Part shown: in pieces, positions 16,394 through 26,181 of the stretch
Layout of the letters: every line of letters starts with the position of its first letter
How positions within the stretch are numbered: the stretch's first letter is position 1
Origin: Thermincola carboxydiphila
Lineage (GTDB): Bacteria > Bacillota > Thermincolia > Thermincolales > UBA2595
DNA: 64,000 bases
Assembly (NCBI GenBank): GCA_016841725.1
Contig: JAENYP010000012.1
Location: forward strand, 1-64,000
Direction of reading: 5' to 3'
Translations under genes and position numbers: made by a program
The notes under the pieces: generated by a model
What the model was told of the DNA's origin: nothing
Seen by the model: only the letters and a program-made list of their open reading frames with translations
Databases searched by the model: none

Positions 16394-18832
16394 ATGTTTG
16401 GAAGGTTTACGGAAAGGGCCCAAAAAGTTTTGATGCTTGCCCAGGAGGAAGCCAGACGGTCAAATTACCCTTATGTTGGCACTGAACACCTGTTGTTGGG
16501 TTTAATCGAAGAAGGGGGCGGGATTGCTGCTAAGGTTATGCATTCTTTGGGCATAGAGTCTGAAAAGGTCAGGCGGGAAGTAGAAAAGATTATTGGTAAG
16601 GGCGGCGGTGCGGCCATTGGAGATATCGGGTTTACTCCCAGGTCCAAAAGGGTTTTGGAGCTTTCCTTTGATGAAGGCAGAACCCTTGGTCATAACTACA
16701 TTGGTACTGAGCATATTTTGCTTGGTCTCATCAGGGAAGGCGAAGGAGTGGCGGCAACTGTTCTGCAGAACCTCGGGGCGGACCTGAAATCTGTCCGCCA
16801 GGGAGTTATGGGGATGTTAAACGGAGCCAAGCCGTCAGGCGGACTACCCAAATCCGGTGAGAGCAAGACCACTCCAAATCTTGATGAGTTTGGCCGGGAT
16901 TTGACTGTCCTGGGTAAAGAAGGCAAACTGGACCCTGTAGTTGGCAGGGAGAAAGAGATTGAGCGTGTAATCCAGGTGTTAAGCAGAAGAACCAAGAATA
17001 ACCCGGTCCTCATAGGTGAGCCAGGGGTAGGTAAAACCGCCATTGCTGAGGGCCTGGCCCAGAGAATTGACCAGGGCAACGTGCCGGAAACCCTATTGGA
17101 CAAAAGGGTTGTTACCCTTGATTTGGCATCAGTGGTTGCCGGGACCAAATTTCGTGGGGAATTTGAGGAGCGGTTGAAGAAAGTAATGGAAGAAATCAGG
17201 ATTGCCGGGAATATCATACTCTTTATAGATGAACTGCATACCCTTATTGGCGCCGGAGCGGCAGAAGGCGCCATCGATGCCGCAAACATACTGAAACCGG
17301 CCCTGGCAAGAGGGGAGCTCCAGTGTATTGGTGCTACAACTCTTGATGAATACAGGAAGCACATTGAGAAAGACCCTGCCCTGGAGCGGAGGTTCCAACC
17401 AATTACCGTTGAGGAGCCCGGAATCGAAGAAGCCCTGGAAATTCTCCGCGGGTTAAGGGACCGCTATGAAGCTCATCACCGGGTGAAGATTTCCGATGAG
17501 GCCATGGAAGCCGCGGTCCGGTTGTCTGATAGGTATATTACCGACAGGTTTATGCCTGATAAGGCCATAGACCTGATAGATGAAGCGGCATCAAGGGTAA
17601 GGCTGCAGACTTATGTTGCACCTCCGGGAATTAAAGACAAAGAAAAAGAACTGGAAAAAATCCGCCAGGAAAAGGAAGCTGCTATTTCAGGCCAGGAATT
17701 TGAGAAAGCCGCCGGTTTAAGGGATAGTGAACAAAAACTTCGGGGCGAACTGGAAAACATCAAAAAGGACTGGGAAAAGCAGAAGGGGCTTGAAAGGAAG
17801 ACTGTTGAAGAAGAAGACATTGCCCATATTGTATCCAGTTGGACCGGAGTTCCTGTGAGCAAACTGGCTGAAGAAGAGAGCGCCAGACTTCTGAAAATGG
17901 AGGATGTCCTGCATCAGCGGGTTATCGGACAGGATGAAGCGGTTAAGGCAGTATCCAGGGCTGTCCGCCGGGCAAGGGCCGGGCTTAAAGACCCCAAGCG
18001 TCCTATTGGGTCATTTATCTTCCTGGGACCGACAGGTGTTGGCAAGACTGAATTGGCCAGAGCTTTGGCTGAGGCCTTGTTTGGTGACGAAGATGCTTTG
18101 ATCAGGGTTGATATGTCTGAATATATGGAAAAACATGCCGTGTCCAGGCTTGTCGGAGCTCCCCCAGGATATGTGGGCTATGATGAAGGAGGCCAGTTAA
18201 CCGAAGCAGTCAGGCGAAAACCATATAGTGTGATTCTTCTTGATGAGATTGAAAAGGCTCATCCGGAAGTCTTTAATATTCTGCTTCAGGTGCTGGAGGA
18301 CGGCAGGCTTACCGATGCCAGGGGACGTACTGTTGATTTCCGCAATACCGTACTGATTATGACTTCAAATGTCGGCGCTGAGATGCTCAAAAAAGAAACC
18401 TCACTCGGTTTCCGGCCTGCAGGCAGGGAAAAAAGTTATGATGATATGAAGGATAAAGTAACCAATGAACTCCGCCGTACATTCAGGCCTGAGTTTCTGA
18501 ACCGTATTGATGAAATAATTGTATTCCATTCTCTGGATGAAGGCCATATCAAACAGATAGTTGAGCTTATGGTGAACGAGGTTGCCGCTAGGCTCAGAGA
18601 CGGTGATTTGATTATTGAGGTTACGGAGAAGGCCAAAGAGTTTCTGGCTAAAGAAGGTTTTGACCAGATGTATGGCGCCAGGCCGCTGCGCCGGGCTATC
18701 CAAAAGTATGTAGAAGACCGGCTCTCAGAGGAAATCCTGGCAGGCACCTTTAAGAAGGGGGATAAACTGGTTATTGATGCCGGCGCAGAGGGAATAGCTG
18801 TAACCAAAGATACTGTGGGCGCAGGTGCCTAG
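16394..18832 (+). CDS. clpC: ATP-dependent Clp protease ATPase subunit ClpC
   Basis: 812 residues. Two Clp-N repeats lie at 1-145 ('[20 protein letters not shown]'). AAA-1 has 'GEPGVGKT' at 208-215. A short M domain bears a UVR-like helix pair ('[19 protein letters not shown]'). AAA-2 has 'GPTGVGKT'. It unfolds phospho-arginine-tagged and adaptor-bound substrates for ClpP. The ATG at 16394 follows GAGGTGAC; a GTG at 16385 would add three residues. Last gene before a strong terminator, so ctsR-clpB-mcsA-mcsB-clpC is one unit. Confidence 0.95.
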   Translation: MFGRFTERAQKVLMLAQEEARRSNYPYVGTEHLLLGLIEEGGGIAAKVMHSLGIESEKVRREVEKIIGKGGGAAIGDIGFTPRSKRVLELSFDEGRTLGHNYIGTEHILLGLIREGEGVAATVLQNLGADLKSVRQGVMGMLNGAKPSGGLPKSGESKTTPNLDEFGRDLTVLGKEGKLDPVVGREKEIERVIQVLSRRTKNNPVLIGEPGVGKTAIAEGLAQRIDQGNVPETLLDKRVVTLDLASVVAGTKFRGEFEERLKKVMEEIRIAGNIILFIDELHTLIGAGAAEGAIDAANILKPALARGELQCIGATTLDEYRKHIEKDPALERRFQPITVEEPGIEEALEILRGLRDRYEAHHRVKISDEAMEAAVRLSDRYITDRFMPDKAIDLIDEAASRVRLQTYVAPPGIKDKEKELEKIRQEKEAAISGQEFEKAAGLRDSEQKLRGELENIKKDWEKQKGLERKTVEEEDIAHIVSSWTGVPVSKLAEEESARLLKMEDVLHQRVIGQDEAVKAVSRAVRRARAGLKDPKRPIGSFIFLGPTGVGKTELARALAEALFGDEDALIRVDMSEYMEKHAVSRLVGAPPGYVGYDEGGQLTEAVRRKPYSVILLDEIEKAHPEVFNILLQVLEDGRLTDARGRTVDFRNTVLIMTSNVGAEMLKKETSLGFRPAGREKSYDDMKDKVTNELRRTFRPEFLNRIDEIIVFHSLDEGHIKQIVELMVNEVAARLRDGDLIIEVTEKAKEFLAKEGFDQMYGARPLRRAIQKYVEDRLSEEILAGTFKKGDKLVIDAGAEGIAVTKDTVGAGA

Positions 18833-18897
18833 CAGACTGGTGTCACGGATGTAGGCGGCAGGTATCCGATAAATATGGCAGATAGATATGTATAAGG

Positions 18898-18930
18898 GGA
18901 AAGGCCGGCCGGATTTGGCCGGTCTTTCCT
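18898..18930 (+). terminator. Terminator of the ctsR-clpC operon
   Basis: A long GC-rich stem (GGAAAG-CCGGCC with GGCCGG-CTTTCC, single bulges) is followed by a short T-rich stretch. Confidence 0.72.
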
Positions 18931-18956
18931 TCACTGTCTTTCCGCTAAAGTGTATC

Positions 18957-18985
18957 TTGTGGACCATCTTTTTCGATGATATAAT
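18957..18985 (+). promoter_or_regulatory. radA promoter
   Basis: TTGTGG and TATAAT are separated by 17 bp, 34 bp before the radA start. It lies after the clpC terminator, giving radA-disA a separate transcript. Confidence 0.6.
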
Positions 18986-19019
18986 TAAAAATTAAGAAGT
19001 TTGGATTGTGAGGTATACT

Positions 19020-20387
19020 GTGGCTAAAATAAAGACTAGGTTTATTTGCGCGGAATGCGGCCATGAAGAGCCTAAGTGGTATGGAAGATGTCCGGGTTGT
19101 GGCACATGGAATTCCCTTTCTGAGGAAATAAATATAAAGAAAACCAAAAAAAATGGCTGCAGGCAGGTTGTTTCGCAGCCGATACCGATTACCCAGGTGT
19201 CGGATGCATCAGAAGAGCGGATGATTACCGGGATCGCCGAACTGGACAGGGTCCTGGGGGGTGGCATTGTACCGGGTTCCCTCGTTCTTATCGGGGGAGA
19301 TCCGGGGATCGGCAAATCGACCATTGCCATTCAGGCGGCTTCAGTTATAGCAAAGAAACAGGGTGTTTCCCTATATGTTACTGCTGAGGAATCTGTCAGG
19401 CAGACCAGGATGAGGGCAGCCAGGCTTGGGGTTGTTGATGAAAACCTTTTTGCGGTGGCCGAAACCTCACTGGACCAGATTTTGGTCCATATAGAACGTT
19501 TGGCACCAAAACTGGTCATCATTGATTCTATCCAGACGATTTTCCGCGAGGAAATTCCGTCCGCCCCCGGTAGTGTCGTTCAGGTTAGGGAATGTACGTA
19601 TTGCCTCATGCAGGAGGCCAAAAACCGGAATATTCCCGTGTTTATAGTAGGACATGTAACTAAAGAGGGGTCTATTGCAGGTCCCCGGGTTCTGGAACAT
19701 ATAGTGGATGCCGTACTGTATTTTGAAGGTGAACGCAATCACAGTTTCCGGATTTTAAGGGCGGTTAAAAACCGGTTTGGCTCAACCAATGAAATAGGGG
19801 TTTTTGAGATGGGGGAGCGGGGCCTGATAGAGGTGGCCAACCCATCCGAAATATTTCTTGCCGAGCGGCCCACCGGTGTCTCGGGCTCGGTTGTGATAGC
19901 CGGTATAGAGGGAACCAGGCCTGTGCTGGTTGAAATACAGGCCCTGGTAAGCGCCAGCAGCTTTGGTAATCCAAGGAGAATGACAAGCGGGGTTGATTAT
20001 AACCGTTTAAATCTGATTTTGGCAGTTTTGGAAAAGAGGGTGGGACTGCAACTGGGCAGTCAGGATGCCTATGTTAATGCAGCAGGAGGTGTCAAACTGG
20101 ACGAACCTGCTGTTGATCTGGGTATTGCCGTTGCTCTGGCCTCCAGTTTTAGGGATATTCCGGTTGAACCGTCAACAATCGTCTTGGGTGAAATAGGCCT
20201 TACGGGGGAAGTGAGGGCAATAAACCAGGCTGCCAAGAGAATACATGAGGGGACGAAACTGGGTTTTCGCACTTTTGTCATTCCTGCGGCTAACTCCATC
20301 CAGTGTAAGGATATCCCGGGAATCAACATAGTTGGTGTAAAAACAGTTAATGAGGCATTTGAGACAGCATTGGGGGTGAAGAGTTGA
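19020..20387 (+). CDS. radA: DNA repair protein RadA
   Basis: 455 residues. A RecA-like branch-migration helicase acting in recombinational repair. Order: N-terminal four-Cys zinc finger ('CAECG', 'CPGCG'), Walker A 'GGDPGIGKS' near residue 95, the RadA-specific 'KNRFGSTNE' motif near residue 250, and a C-terminal Lon-protease-like domain ('NAAGGVKLDEPAVDLGIAVALAS'). The GTG at 19020 follows GAGGT and gives the usual 'AKIKTRFICAECG' start; a GTG at 19008 is in frame. The stop overlaps the disA start by 4 bp. Confidence 0.95.
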   Translation: MAKIKTRFICAECGHEEPKWYGRCPGCGTWNSLSEEINIKKTKKNGCRQVVSQPIPITQVSDASEERMITGIAELDRVLGGGIVPGSLVLIGGDPGIGKSTIAIQAASVIAKKQGVSLYVTAEESVRQTRMRAARLGVVDENLFAVAETSLDQILVHIERLAPKLVIIDSIQTIFREEIPSAPGSVVQVRECTYCLMQEAKNRNIPVFIVGHVTKEGSIAGPRVLEHIVDAVLYFEGERNHSFRILRAVKNRFGSTNEIGVFEMGERGLIEVANPSEIFLAERPTGVSGSVVIAGIEGTRPVLVEIQALVSASSFGNPRRMTSGVDYNRLNLILAVLEKRVGLQLGSQDAYVNAAGGVKLDEPAVDLGIAVALASSFRDIPVEPSTIVLGEIGLTGEVRAINQAAKRIHEGTKLGFRTFVIPAANSIQCKDIPGINIVGVKTVNEAFETALGVKS

Positions 20388-21463
20388 AAGACGAGCATTT
20401 ACTTGACGGCGAATTCCTGAAAGCCATTAAAATACTGGCTCCGGGTACACCCCTAAGAGAAGGGCTGGAAAACATCCTCAGCGCCAGGACCGGGGCCCTG
20501 ATAGTAATCGGTGATAGCTCTAAGGTTATGGAAATCATTGATGCGGGTTTTGAAATTAATGCCGATCTGACACCGGCAGGTATATATGAGCTGGCAAAGA
20601 TGGATGGGGCCATAATTTTAAACAATGATGCTAAAAAGATTTTGTATGCCAACACTCAGTTGATACCTGATTCGATTATCCCTTCCATGGAAACCGGAAT
20701 TCGCCACCGGACCGCGGAAAGAGTGGCCCGCCAGACGGGGGTGATGGTAATCTCGATTTCACAGAGGAGAAATGTAATCACAATCTATAAAGGGGCTGGT
20801 AAGTATGTTCTCAGGGATATTGGGGTCATACTTACCAAGGCCAACCAGGCGGTACAGACCCTGGAGAAATATAAGGTGGTGCTTGATAAATCCCTGGCAA
20901 CACTCAGCACTCTGGAATTTCAGGACCTGGTTACCCTCTACGATGTCGCCAAGGCCTTACAGCGTACTGAAATGGTTGTCAGGGTGGTTAAAGAGATTGA
21001 AACATATATTGGAGAACTGGGGAGTGAAGGACGCCTTGTCAGTATGCAGATGGATGAGCTGGTAGCAAATGTTGAAGATGACGGACTGCTTATTGTGGAA
21101 GACTATTACCTGCATGAAGATAAGAATCCTGAGGAAGTGCTCCATACTATAGGCCAGTGGGATGCGGAAGATTTATTGGATTTGTCTCTGATATGCCGTG
21201 CCCTGGGTTATGCGGGCGGTGCCGGCATCCTGGACCAGTCTGTTTCATCAAGGGGTTACCGGATTCTTTACAAAATCCCCAGGCTGCCTTGGCCGGTAAT
21301 AAAAAACCTGGTAGATACCTTTGCTTCACTGCAGAGAATCCTAAATGCATCCATTGAGGAACTTGACGATGTGGAGGGTATCGGTGAGGTAAGGGCCAGG
21401 GCGATAAAGGAAGGGCTGAAAAGGTACAGAGACCAAGTCCTTTTAGACAGGCATCACTGGTAA
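20384..21463 (+). CDS. disA: Diadenylate cyclase DisA
   Basis: 359 residues. It makes c-di-AMP from two ATP and scans DNA for recombination intermediates, pausing sporulation on damage. The N-terminal DAC domain has 'MDGAIILNND' (DGA) and 'GIRHRTAERVA' (RHR) motifs. A helical linker follows, and a C-terminal helix-hairpin-helix domain has 'LDDVEGIGEVRARAIKEGLKR'. Start is TTG 20384, overlapping radA (TTGA-type coupling), with GGGGGTGAAG upstream. RadA is a known inhibitor of DisA activity, fitting the coupling. Confidence 0.95.
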   Translation: MKDEHLLDGEFLKAIKILAPGTPLREGLENILSARTGALIVIGDSSKVMEIIDAGFEINADLTPAGIYELAKMDGAIILNNDAKKILYANTQLIPDSIIPSMETGIRHRTAERVARQTGVMVISISQRRNVITIYKGAGKYVLRDIGVILTKANQAVQTLEKYKVVLDKSLATLSTLEFQDLVTLYDVAKALQRTEMVVRVVKEIETYIGELGSEGRLVSMQMDELVANVEDDGLLIVEDYYLHEDKNPEEVLHTIGQWDAEDLLDLSLICRALGYAGGAGILDQSVSSRGYRILYKIPRLPWPVIKNLVDTFASLQRILNASIEELDDVEGIGEVRARAIKEGLKRYRDQVLLDRHHW

Positions 21464-21505
21464 GTGGTAAAAACAACACCGGTAAGAAGAGCAATATGAA
21501 GAAAG

Positions 21506-21540
21506 GCTCAAGCCCTCCGGAACAGGGTTTGAGCTCTTTT
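21506..21540. terminator. Bidirectional terminator between disA and the convergent gene
   Basis: GCTCAAGCCCT pairs with AGGGTTTGAGC (7-base loop), followed by TCTTTT on the plus strand. An A-rich 5' side could serve the convergent minus-strand gene. Confidence 0.7.
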
Positions 21541-21573
21541 CGAATGATGGGTAGTACTGATAGGCGGATATAA

Positions 21574-21969
21574 TTATGTAAAATTAAAGTACCTAAGAGT
21601 AGAAAGTTTCTTATGTTCTTTAATGAAGACATCATAAAGGTTGATATCCATGTGATTACACAGTGCCGCCAAGTAGAAGAGTGTCCGGCCGATTTCAGCT
21701 TCAATAATTTCCTCGCACTTGGGACAGAGGTTCCCATTAAGATGAGAGTCGGTATATTGTTTTAGTTCCAATATGGAGATGTTATCCGGGATGTCCTTTT
21801 TCTTTGCCGTCACTTCAATACATCCACAGCTGGTTACGGATTTTGTAACAGCACGGTTAATGCGGGCAGAAGCTTCCTGGAGCTTGCTTAATACATCAAG
21901 TACACTCTGGTGACGTATTAACAGTTCGGAGACTGTATTTTGAAACTCATCGCATAATAAATCTTTCAT
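21574..21969 (-). CDS. Conserved Clostridia protein with paired cysteines (DUF1573-annotated type)
   Basis: 131 residues with no transmembrane segment or signal peptide. N-terminal helices ('MKDLLCDEFQNTVSELLIRHQSVLDVLSKLQEAS') lead to 'AVTKSVTSCGCIEV'. Then come 'LCPKCEEIIEAEIGRTLFYLAALCN' and 'LYDVFIKEHKK'. The CGC and CPKC pairs could bind a metal; the C-terminal half faintly recalls MazG-like all-alpha folds. I recall close relatives next to carD in Desulfotomaculum-like genomes, often labelled DUF1573, but the function is unknown. It is the only minus-strand gene between ctsR and the window end and has GGGGGGAC upstream of its start. Confidence 0.75.
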   Translation of the reverse strand: MKDLLCDEFQNTVSELLIRHQSVLDVLSKLQEASARINRAVTKSVTSCGCIEVTAKKKDIPDNISILELKQYTDSHLNGNLCPKCEEIIEAEIGRTLFYLAALCNHMDINLYDVFIKEHKKLSTLRYFNFT

Positions 21970-22067
21970 GGTGTCCCCCCTGTTACATTTTTATTAGAAT
22001 TCTTCCTGGCTTAATTATACTTAGATTGCTCTTCACCTGTCAATGTGATAAAAGCCAAAAGTTTTTG

Positions 22068-22137
22068 TTGACATATTGGAAATAGATGTGATATAATACA
22101 TTTTTATTTGACACTGTCAGATTATTTGTGCTATACT
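22068..22137 (+). promoter_or_regulatory. Two tandem sigma-A promoters of carD
   Basis: TTGACA (22068) with TATAAT (22092), and TTGACA (22108) with TATACT (22132), each with 18-bp spacing. Both are near-consensus and the second is 28 bp from the start codon. Confidence 0.82.
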
Positions 22138-22164
22138 ATTATAGAAACTCATTATAGGAGGTCT

Positions 22165-22644
22165 ATGATGTTTAATGTAGGAGATAAAGTAGTTTATCCG
22201 ATGCATGGAGCCGGTGTTATTGAGGCCATCGAGGAACAAGAGGTTCTCGGTGAAAAAAGAAAGTACTATATCATGAGAATGCCCATCGGTGACATGAAAG
22301 TGATGATTCCAATAAACAATGTTAGTGAAATCGGATTGCGGCAGGTGATCAATGAAGAAGGTGTGCAGAAGGTTCTTGATATACTGCATGACAGACAAAA
22401 TACCATGTCCCAGAACTGGAATCACCGTTACAGAAACAACCTTGAAAAAATTAAAAGCGGGAATATTTACGAGGTTGCTGAAGTTGTAAGGAATCTTATT
22501 CTGCGGGAGCAGGAAAAGGGTTTATCCACAGGGGAACGCAAAATGCTGGAAAATGCGAGACAAATTCTTATTAGCGAGCTTGTTCTGGCTCGTGGTGCAG
22601 AGGAAGAGAAAATTGAACTTATGCTGGATGCCGTGTTTGCTTAA
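22165..22644 (+). CDS. carD: CarD/CdnL-family RNA polymerase-binding regulator
   Basis: About 159 residues. An N-terminal Tudor-like RNA polymerase-interaction domain ('FNVGDKVVYPMHGAGVIEAIEEQEVLGEKRKYYIM') binds the beta subunit in the family. A C-terminal helical domain contacts promoter DNA ('QNWNHRYRNNLEKIKSGNIYEVAEVVRNL'). CarD proteins modulate open-complex stability, notably at rRNA promoters. Start ATG ATG at 22165/22168 with TAGGAGGT upstream. It is monocistronic between strong promoters and a terminator. Confidence 0.92.
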   Translation: MMFNVGDKVVYPMHGAGVIEAIEEQEVLGEKRKYYIMRMPIGDMKVMIPINNVSEIGLRQVINEEGVQKVLDILHDRQNTMSQNWNHRYRNNLEKIKSGNIYEVAEVVRNLILREQEKGLSTGERKMLENARQILISELVLARGAEEEKIELMLDAVFA

Positions 22645-22672
22645 TACGTCAGAGTTCTGACGTATTATTTTT
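22643..22672 (+). terminator. carD terminator
   Basis: A perfect 10-bp stem AATACGTCAG/CTGACGTATT with a 4-base loop, then ATTTTTA. It overlaps the stop codon. Confidence 0.85.
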
Positions 22673-22677
22673 ATAGC

Positions 22678-22720
22678 TGCCCCCTGCTTCTTTAAGTAGG
22701 GACAAGTGGCTCTAAGTCCC
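22678..22720 (+). other. Leader hairpin upstream of yacL, related to one upstream of sigH
   Basis: TGCCCCCTG at 22678 begins a stem (CCCTGCTT with AAGTAGGG). The same GGG can instead pair in GGGAC...GTCCC (22699-22720), so two exclusive folds are drawable. TGCCCCCTG and GGGACAAG recur at 32473-32494. The hairpin precedes the yacL promoter, so any role in yacL expression is uncertain. Confidence 0.3.
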
Positions 22721-22749
22721 CGAATATTATATCAGGATAACCTTTTTTC

Positions 22750-22779
22750 TTGATACTACGTTATTAGTTGGCGTATAAT
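22750..22779 (+). promoter_or_regulatory. yacL promoter
   Basis: TTGATA and TATAAT with 18-bp spacing, about 40 bp before the start codon. Confidence 0.72.
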
Positions 22780-22820
22780 GGTAATAATAAAATCATAAGC
22801 TAACCGAAGGAAAGGGGGTG

Positions 22821-23966
22821 ATGAAATTGTTTCGCAGGGCTTTAAGAATCATAGTAATAGTTCTTTTCACGGGTTTGGGGTTTGGATTAAGCTATTATTA
22901 TCTGCCTGGCAGTATTGCCGGGGTTGATATCACAAAACCGACTATGCACTATGGGATTATAGGTATTATTACCTCTTTATGCGGTTTATTGGGGATTCTT
23001 CTGGCGTCGGGTATTATCGAACGGACGGTTCGATTGACTTCCTGGCTTGAACAGAGGCTTATCAGGATGTCAATTCAAGAAATGGTAGGCGGCGCCATTG
23101 GTTTAATAATCGGACTTATAATAGCTACTTTATTAGGGGCGGCTATTTCATGGCTTCCCTGGTGGGTTGGCGGAGTATTGCGGATTATTGTTACCTTGTT
23201 ATTGGGATATCTGGGTATGAGTGTGGGCATGAAAAGAAAAGAAGAACTACTCGGGTTTCTGCCGCGCTTTAGTAGGGATAAACAGACCAAAACAGATATT
23301 AAGTCACCCCAGTCCTGTAAGATACTTGATACCAGCGTGATTATAGACGGAAGGATAGCAGACATCTGCAAAAGCGGGTTTATTGAGGGTACTCTGATAA
23401 TTCCCGGCTTTATTCTGGAAGAACTCAGGCATATTGCAGACTCGTCGGATTTACTGAAAAGAAACAGGGGCCGCAGGGGCCTTGATATCCTGAATAAAAT
23501 CAGAAAAGAACTTGATGTAATGGTACAGATATATGAACAAGACTTCGAAGAAATCGCCGAGGTTGACAGCAAATTGGTTAAACTTGCCCAGGTGTTGAAT
23601 GCAAAAGTGGTTACCAACGATTTTAATCTGAATAAGGTCGCTGAACTGCATGGGGTCAAGGTCCTAAACATTAATGAACTGGCAAATGCGGTGAAACCGG
23701 TTGTGCTGCCGGGTGAGGAGATGCTGGTACAGGTTATTAAAGACGGCAAGGAAATCGGACAGGGTGTTGCTTACCTCGATGATGGGACAATGATTGTTGT
23801 TGACGGTGGTAGGAGGTTTATCGGACAGACAATAGGAGTAATTGTTACCAGTGTATTACAGACAGCAGCCGGCAGAATGATTTTTGCCAAACCCAAGTCG
23901 GCTGACAAAAAGAGCATTGACCACGATCCGCCATCCTCCTACAATGAGGTGAATCTGATTGGATAA
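22821..23966 (+). CDS. yacL: PIN/TRAM domain membrane protein YacL
   Basis: About 381 residues. Four hydrophobic segments in residues 5-140 ('[20 protein letters not shown]', '[20 protein letters not shown]', then two more) anchor it in the membrane. A cytoplasmic PIN nuclease-like domain is at about 165-285, with acidic residues in '[15 protein letters not shown]', '[12 protein letters not shown]' and '[14 protein letters not shown]'. A C-terminal TRAM domain follows ('[19 protein letters not shown]'). The molecular role in Firmicutes is not settled; the domains suggest RNA binding or cleavage. A GTG at 22818 is also possible. Overlaps ispD by 8 bp. Confidence 0.9.
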   Translation: MKLFRRALRIIVIVLFTGLGFGLSYYYLPGSIAGVDITKPTMHYGIIGIITSLCGLLGILLASGIIERTVRLTSWLEQRLIRMSIQEMVGGAIGLIIGLIIATLLGAAISWLPWWVGGVLRIIVTLLLGYLGMSVGMKRKEELLGFLPRFSRDKQTKTDIKSPQSCKILDTSVIIDGRIADICKSGFIEGTLIIPGFILEELRHIADSSDLLKRNRGRRGLDILNKIRKELDVMVQIYEQDFEEIAEVDSKLVKLAQVLNAKVVTNDFNLNKVAELHGVKVLNINELANAVKPVVLPGEEMLVQVIKDGKEIGQGVAYLDDGTMIVVDGGRRFIGQTIGVIVTSVLQTAAGRMIFAKPKSADKKSIDHDPPSSYNEVNLIG

Positions 23967-24657
23967 GTTTACAGCTATTATACCTGCCGCCGGTCAGGGC
24001 AGAAGGATGAAGAGTTATCTGAATAAGCAGTTTATACTTCTTAGGGGTATGCCTATTATAGTGCATACCCTAAGAGTCTTTCAGGATGCTGAGGTTGTCA
24101 GCAATATAGTGCTGGTCTGTGCTTCGGGTGAAGAGGAGTATTACCGTCAGGAAATACTCTCCAACTATGGAATAAGCAAACCCACTATTGTAGTTGCCGG
24201 GGGCAGCGAGAGACAGGACTCAGTATGCTGCGGTCTGCAAACAATCAATGACTCCAGCGATTATATTATGATTCATGACGGAGCCAGGCCGCTTCTGACT
24301 GTTGACCTGATAAACAGACTTGCTGAAGAGGCCAAGGTTACCGGAGCAGTTGTGGCCGGTGTACCTGTCAAGGACACCATTAAAAGAACTGATGCCGGAG
24401 GAATAATAACAGATACATTACTGAGGGAACGGCTGTGGAGTATCCAGACCCCTCAGGTTTTTCGCTTTGACCTGATAAAGAAGGCGCATAAACTGGCAAA
24501 GGCTGCAGAGTTTTTCGGAACAGATGATGCCACCCTGGTTGAAAAACTGGGGGTGCCGGTTAAGGTTATCCCCGGTTCTTATGAAAATATTAAGATAACC
24601 ACTCCTGAAGATATTGTAGTTGCCGAGGCCATTCTGAAGAGGAGGGGTCTTGGTTGA
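23959..24657 (+). CDS. ispD: 2-C-methyl-D-erythritol 4-phosphate cytidylyltransferase IspD
   Basis: 232 residues. Third step of the MEP isoprenoid pathway: CTP + MEP to CDP-methylerythritol. The nucleotide-binding start '[20 protein letters not shown]' is near residue 5; '[15 protein letters not shown]', '[11 protein letters not shown]' and 'TPQVFRFD' are diagnostic. TTG start with GAGGTG nine bases upstream, overlapping yacL. Its stop overlaps the ispF start by 4 bp, so the two enzymes are made together. Confidence 0.95.
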   Translation: MDKFTAIIPAAGQGRRMKSYLNKQFILLRGMPIIVHTLRVFQDAEVVSNIVLVCASGEEEYYRQEILSNYGISKPTIVVAGGSERQDSVCCGLQTINDSSDYIMIHDGARPLLTVDLINRLAEEAKVTGAVVAGVPVKDTIKRTDAGGIITDTLLRERLWSIQTPQVFRFDLIKKAHKLAKAAEFFGTDDATLVEKLGVPVKVIPGSYENIKITTPEDIVVAEAILKRRGLG

Positions 24658-25139
24658 GATTTGGTATTGGGTATGACGTTCACAGACTGGTAACAGGCAG
24701 GGAGCTTGTGCTGGGAGGGGTATCGGTTCCGTTTGAAAAGGGACTTGAAGGACATTCCGATGCCGATGTACTGGCACACGCGATTATGGACGCACTGTTG
24801 GGAGCAGCGGGACAGGGTGATATCGGCAGGCATTTCCCTGATACCGATGTCAAATATAAAGGCATATCTAGCCTGGTACTTTTGGAACGGGTAATAGAAA
24901 TCGTTAGTGAAAGCGGGTTTCAGGTTAATAATGTTGACAGTATAATCGTCGCTCAAAGGCCAAAATTGGCCCCGTACATAAACGAGATGGCAGAAAACCT
25001 GGCAGGGGCTATGGGTGTTTCGGTTTCCGCTGTTAATGTAAAAGCCACCACAACTGAGGGGTTGGGTTTTGTTGGCAGCGAGGAAGGGATTGCTGCTCAT
25101 GCTGTAGCCGGATTAAGAAGTAACGGGACCGTAAGATAA
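24654..25139 (+). CDS. ispF: 2-C-methyl-D-erythritol 2,4-cyclodiphosphate synthase IspF
   Basis: 161 residues, forming trimers in the family. Cyclises CDP-ME 2-phosphate in the MEP pathway. Metal ligands are in 'GYDVHR' (Asp8/His10) and '[31 protein letters not shown]'. C-terminal signature '[25 protein letters not shown]'. TTG start overlapping ispD. The intervening enzyme IspE is not in this window. Confidence 0.95.
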   Translation: MRFGIGYDVHRLVTGRELVLGGVSVPFEKGLEGHSDADVLAHAIMDALLGAAGQGDIGRHFPDTDVKYKGISSLVLLERVIEIVSESGFQVNNVDSIIVAQRPKLAPYINEMAENLAGAMGVSVSAVNVKATTTEGLGFVGSEEGIAAHAVAGLRSNGTVR

Positions 25140-25213
25140 TTACACAGGATACGGGAATTTCCGGCACGATTTCAACAAATAATAATACCACACCCAAAAG
25201 AGGAGGGGATTAG

Positions 25214-26122
25214 TTGAAATCCAGCCAGAGGGTCCCGGTAGTTTTGTGTATGTTTCTGATATTCATGAGTATTATCCCGGCATTCGTATGTATGTTCCCC
25301 GGAGCGGCGGCTGCCGCTTATTCACAGGTAATCACCTTTGGAGCAGACCTGACGACGGCCCAGAGAACTATGCTGGCATCAGAGTTCGATGTTAATCTGA
25401 CTCAAACGGACATACCTGTTACTGATATCACCAATGCCGAAGAAAGGAAATACCTGTCAGGACTGGTGCCCGAAGAAACGCTGGGAACAAGGGCAATTTC
25501 TTCTGCGATGGTGGAACTGCTGCCTGCGGGTCAGGGAATCAGGGTGACTTCCCGAAATATTACCTGGGTGACAGATGACATGTATGCCAATGCCCTGGTC
25601 ACTGCAGGAGTAAGAGATGCCAGGGTAATTGTGGCCGCACCCTTCCGGGTTTCGGGTACTGCGGCTCTGACTGGCATTTTTAAGGCAGTTGAGGTGGCAA
25701 CAGGAAAATCACTCGGTGAAAAGCCCAAAAAGGCAGCCAGCAGGGAGCTTGTCGAAACAGGCAGCCTTGGCGAGTCAATCGGGCGTGACAAAGCGGTCCA
25801 GTTTATTCTGCTGGTGAAACAGCAGGTGATTGCAGAAAGGACAGCCGACCCTGAGAGGATCAGGCAAATAGTCATTAATGTGGCCGGAGACCTCAACATA
25901 AACCTCAGTAACAAACAGATTGAGGAGGTAACCGGCTTGATGCAGGAAATTCGCGGGCTCAATCTGAGGGCAGAAGATTTGACAGGTCAGCTGCAATCAT
26001 ATAGAGACAAGCTGGAAGCTTATGCTGTAAAGCAGGAAGAAGTGAAAAGCTGGATACAGAGGGTTTTGGATATTTTGGATCGCCTTATCCAGCAGATTAG
26101 AGCAGTCCTACTGGGGGAATGA
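25214..26122 (+). CDS. DUF1002 secreted or membrane-associated protein
   Basis: 302 residues. N-terminal signal sequence (hydrophobic stretch at about 9-37 ending in 'GAAAAA'). The mature part matches the DUF1002 family ('VITFGADLTTAQRTMLASEF', 'GIRVTSRNITWVTDDMYANALVTAGV'). A C-terminal helical part has coiled-coil character ('LNLRAEDLTGQLQSYRDKLEAYAVKQEEVKSWIQRVLDIL'). The function is unknown. It sits 74 bp after ispF with its own ribosome-binding site AGAGGAGGGG and is followed by a terminator. Confidence 0.82.
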   Translation: MKSSQRVPVVLCMFLIFMSIIPAFVCMFPGAAAAAYSQVITFGADLTTAQRTMLASEFDVNLTQTDIPVTDITNAEERKYLSGLVPEETLGTRAISSAMVELLPAGQGIRVTSRNITWVTDDMYANALVTAGVRDARVIVAAPFRVSGTAALTGIFKAVEVATGKSLGEKPKKAASRELVETGSLGESIGRDKAVQFILLVKQQVIAERTADPERIRQIVINVAGDLNINLSNKQIEEVTGLMQEIRGLNLRAEDLTGQLQSYRDKLEAYAVKQEEVKSWIQRVLDILDRLIQQIRAVLLGE

Positions 26123-26130
26123 CAGCAAAA

Positions 26131-26166
26131 AGGCCTTTATTTCAGAAGGAAATAAGGGCTTTTTCT
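26131..26166 (+). terminator. Terminator after the DUF1002 gene
   Basis: AGGCCTTTATTT and AAATAAGGGCT pair around a short loop, followed by TTTTTC. Confidence 0.82.
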
Positions 26167-26181
26167 TCAGCGTGTTTTCTG

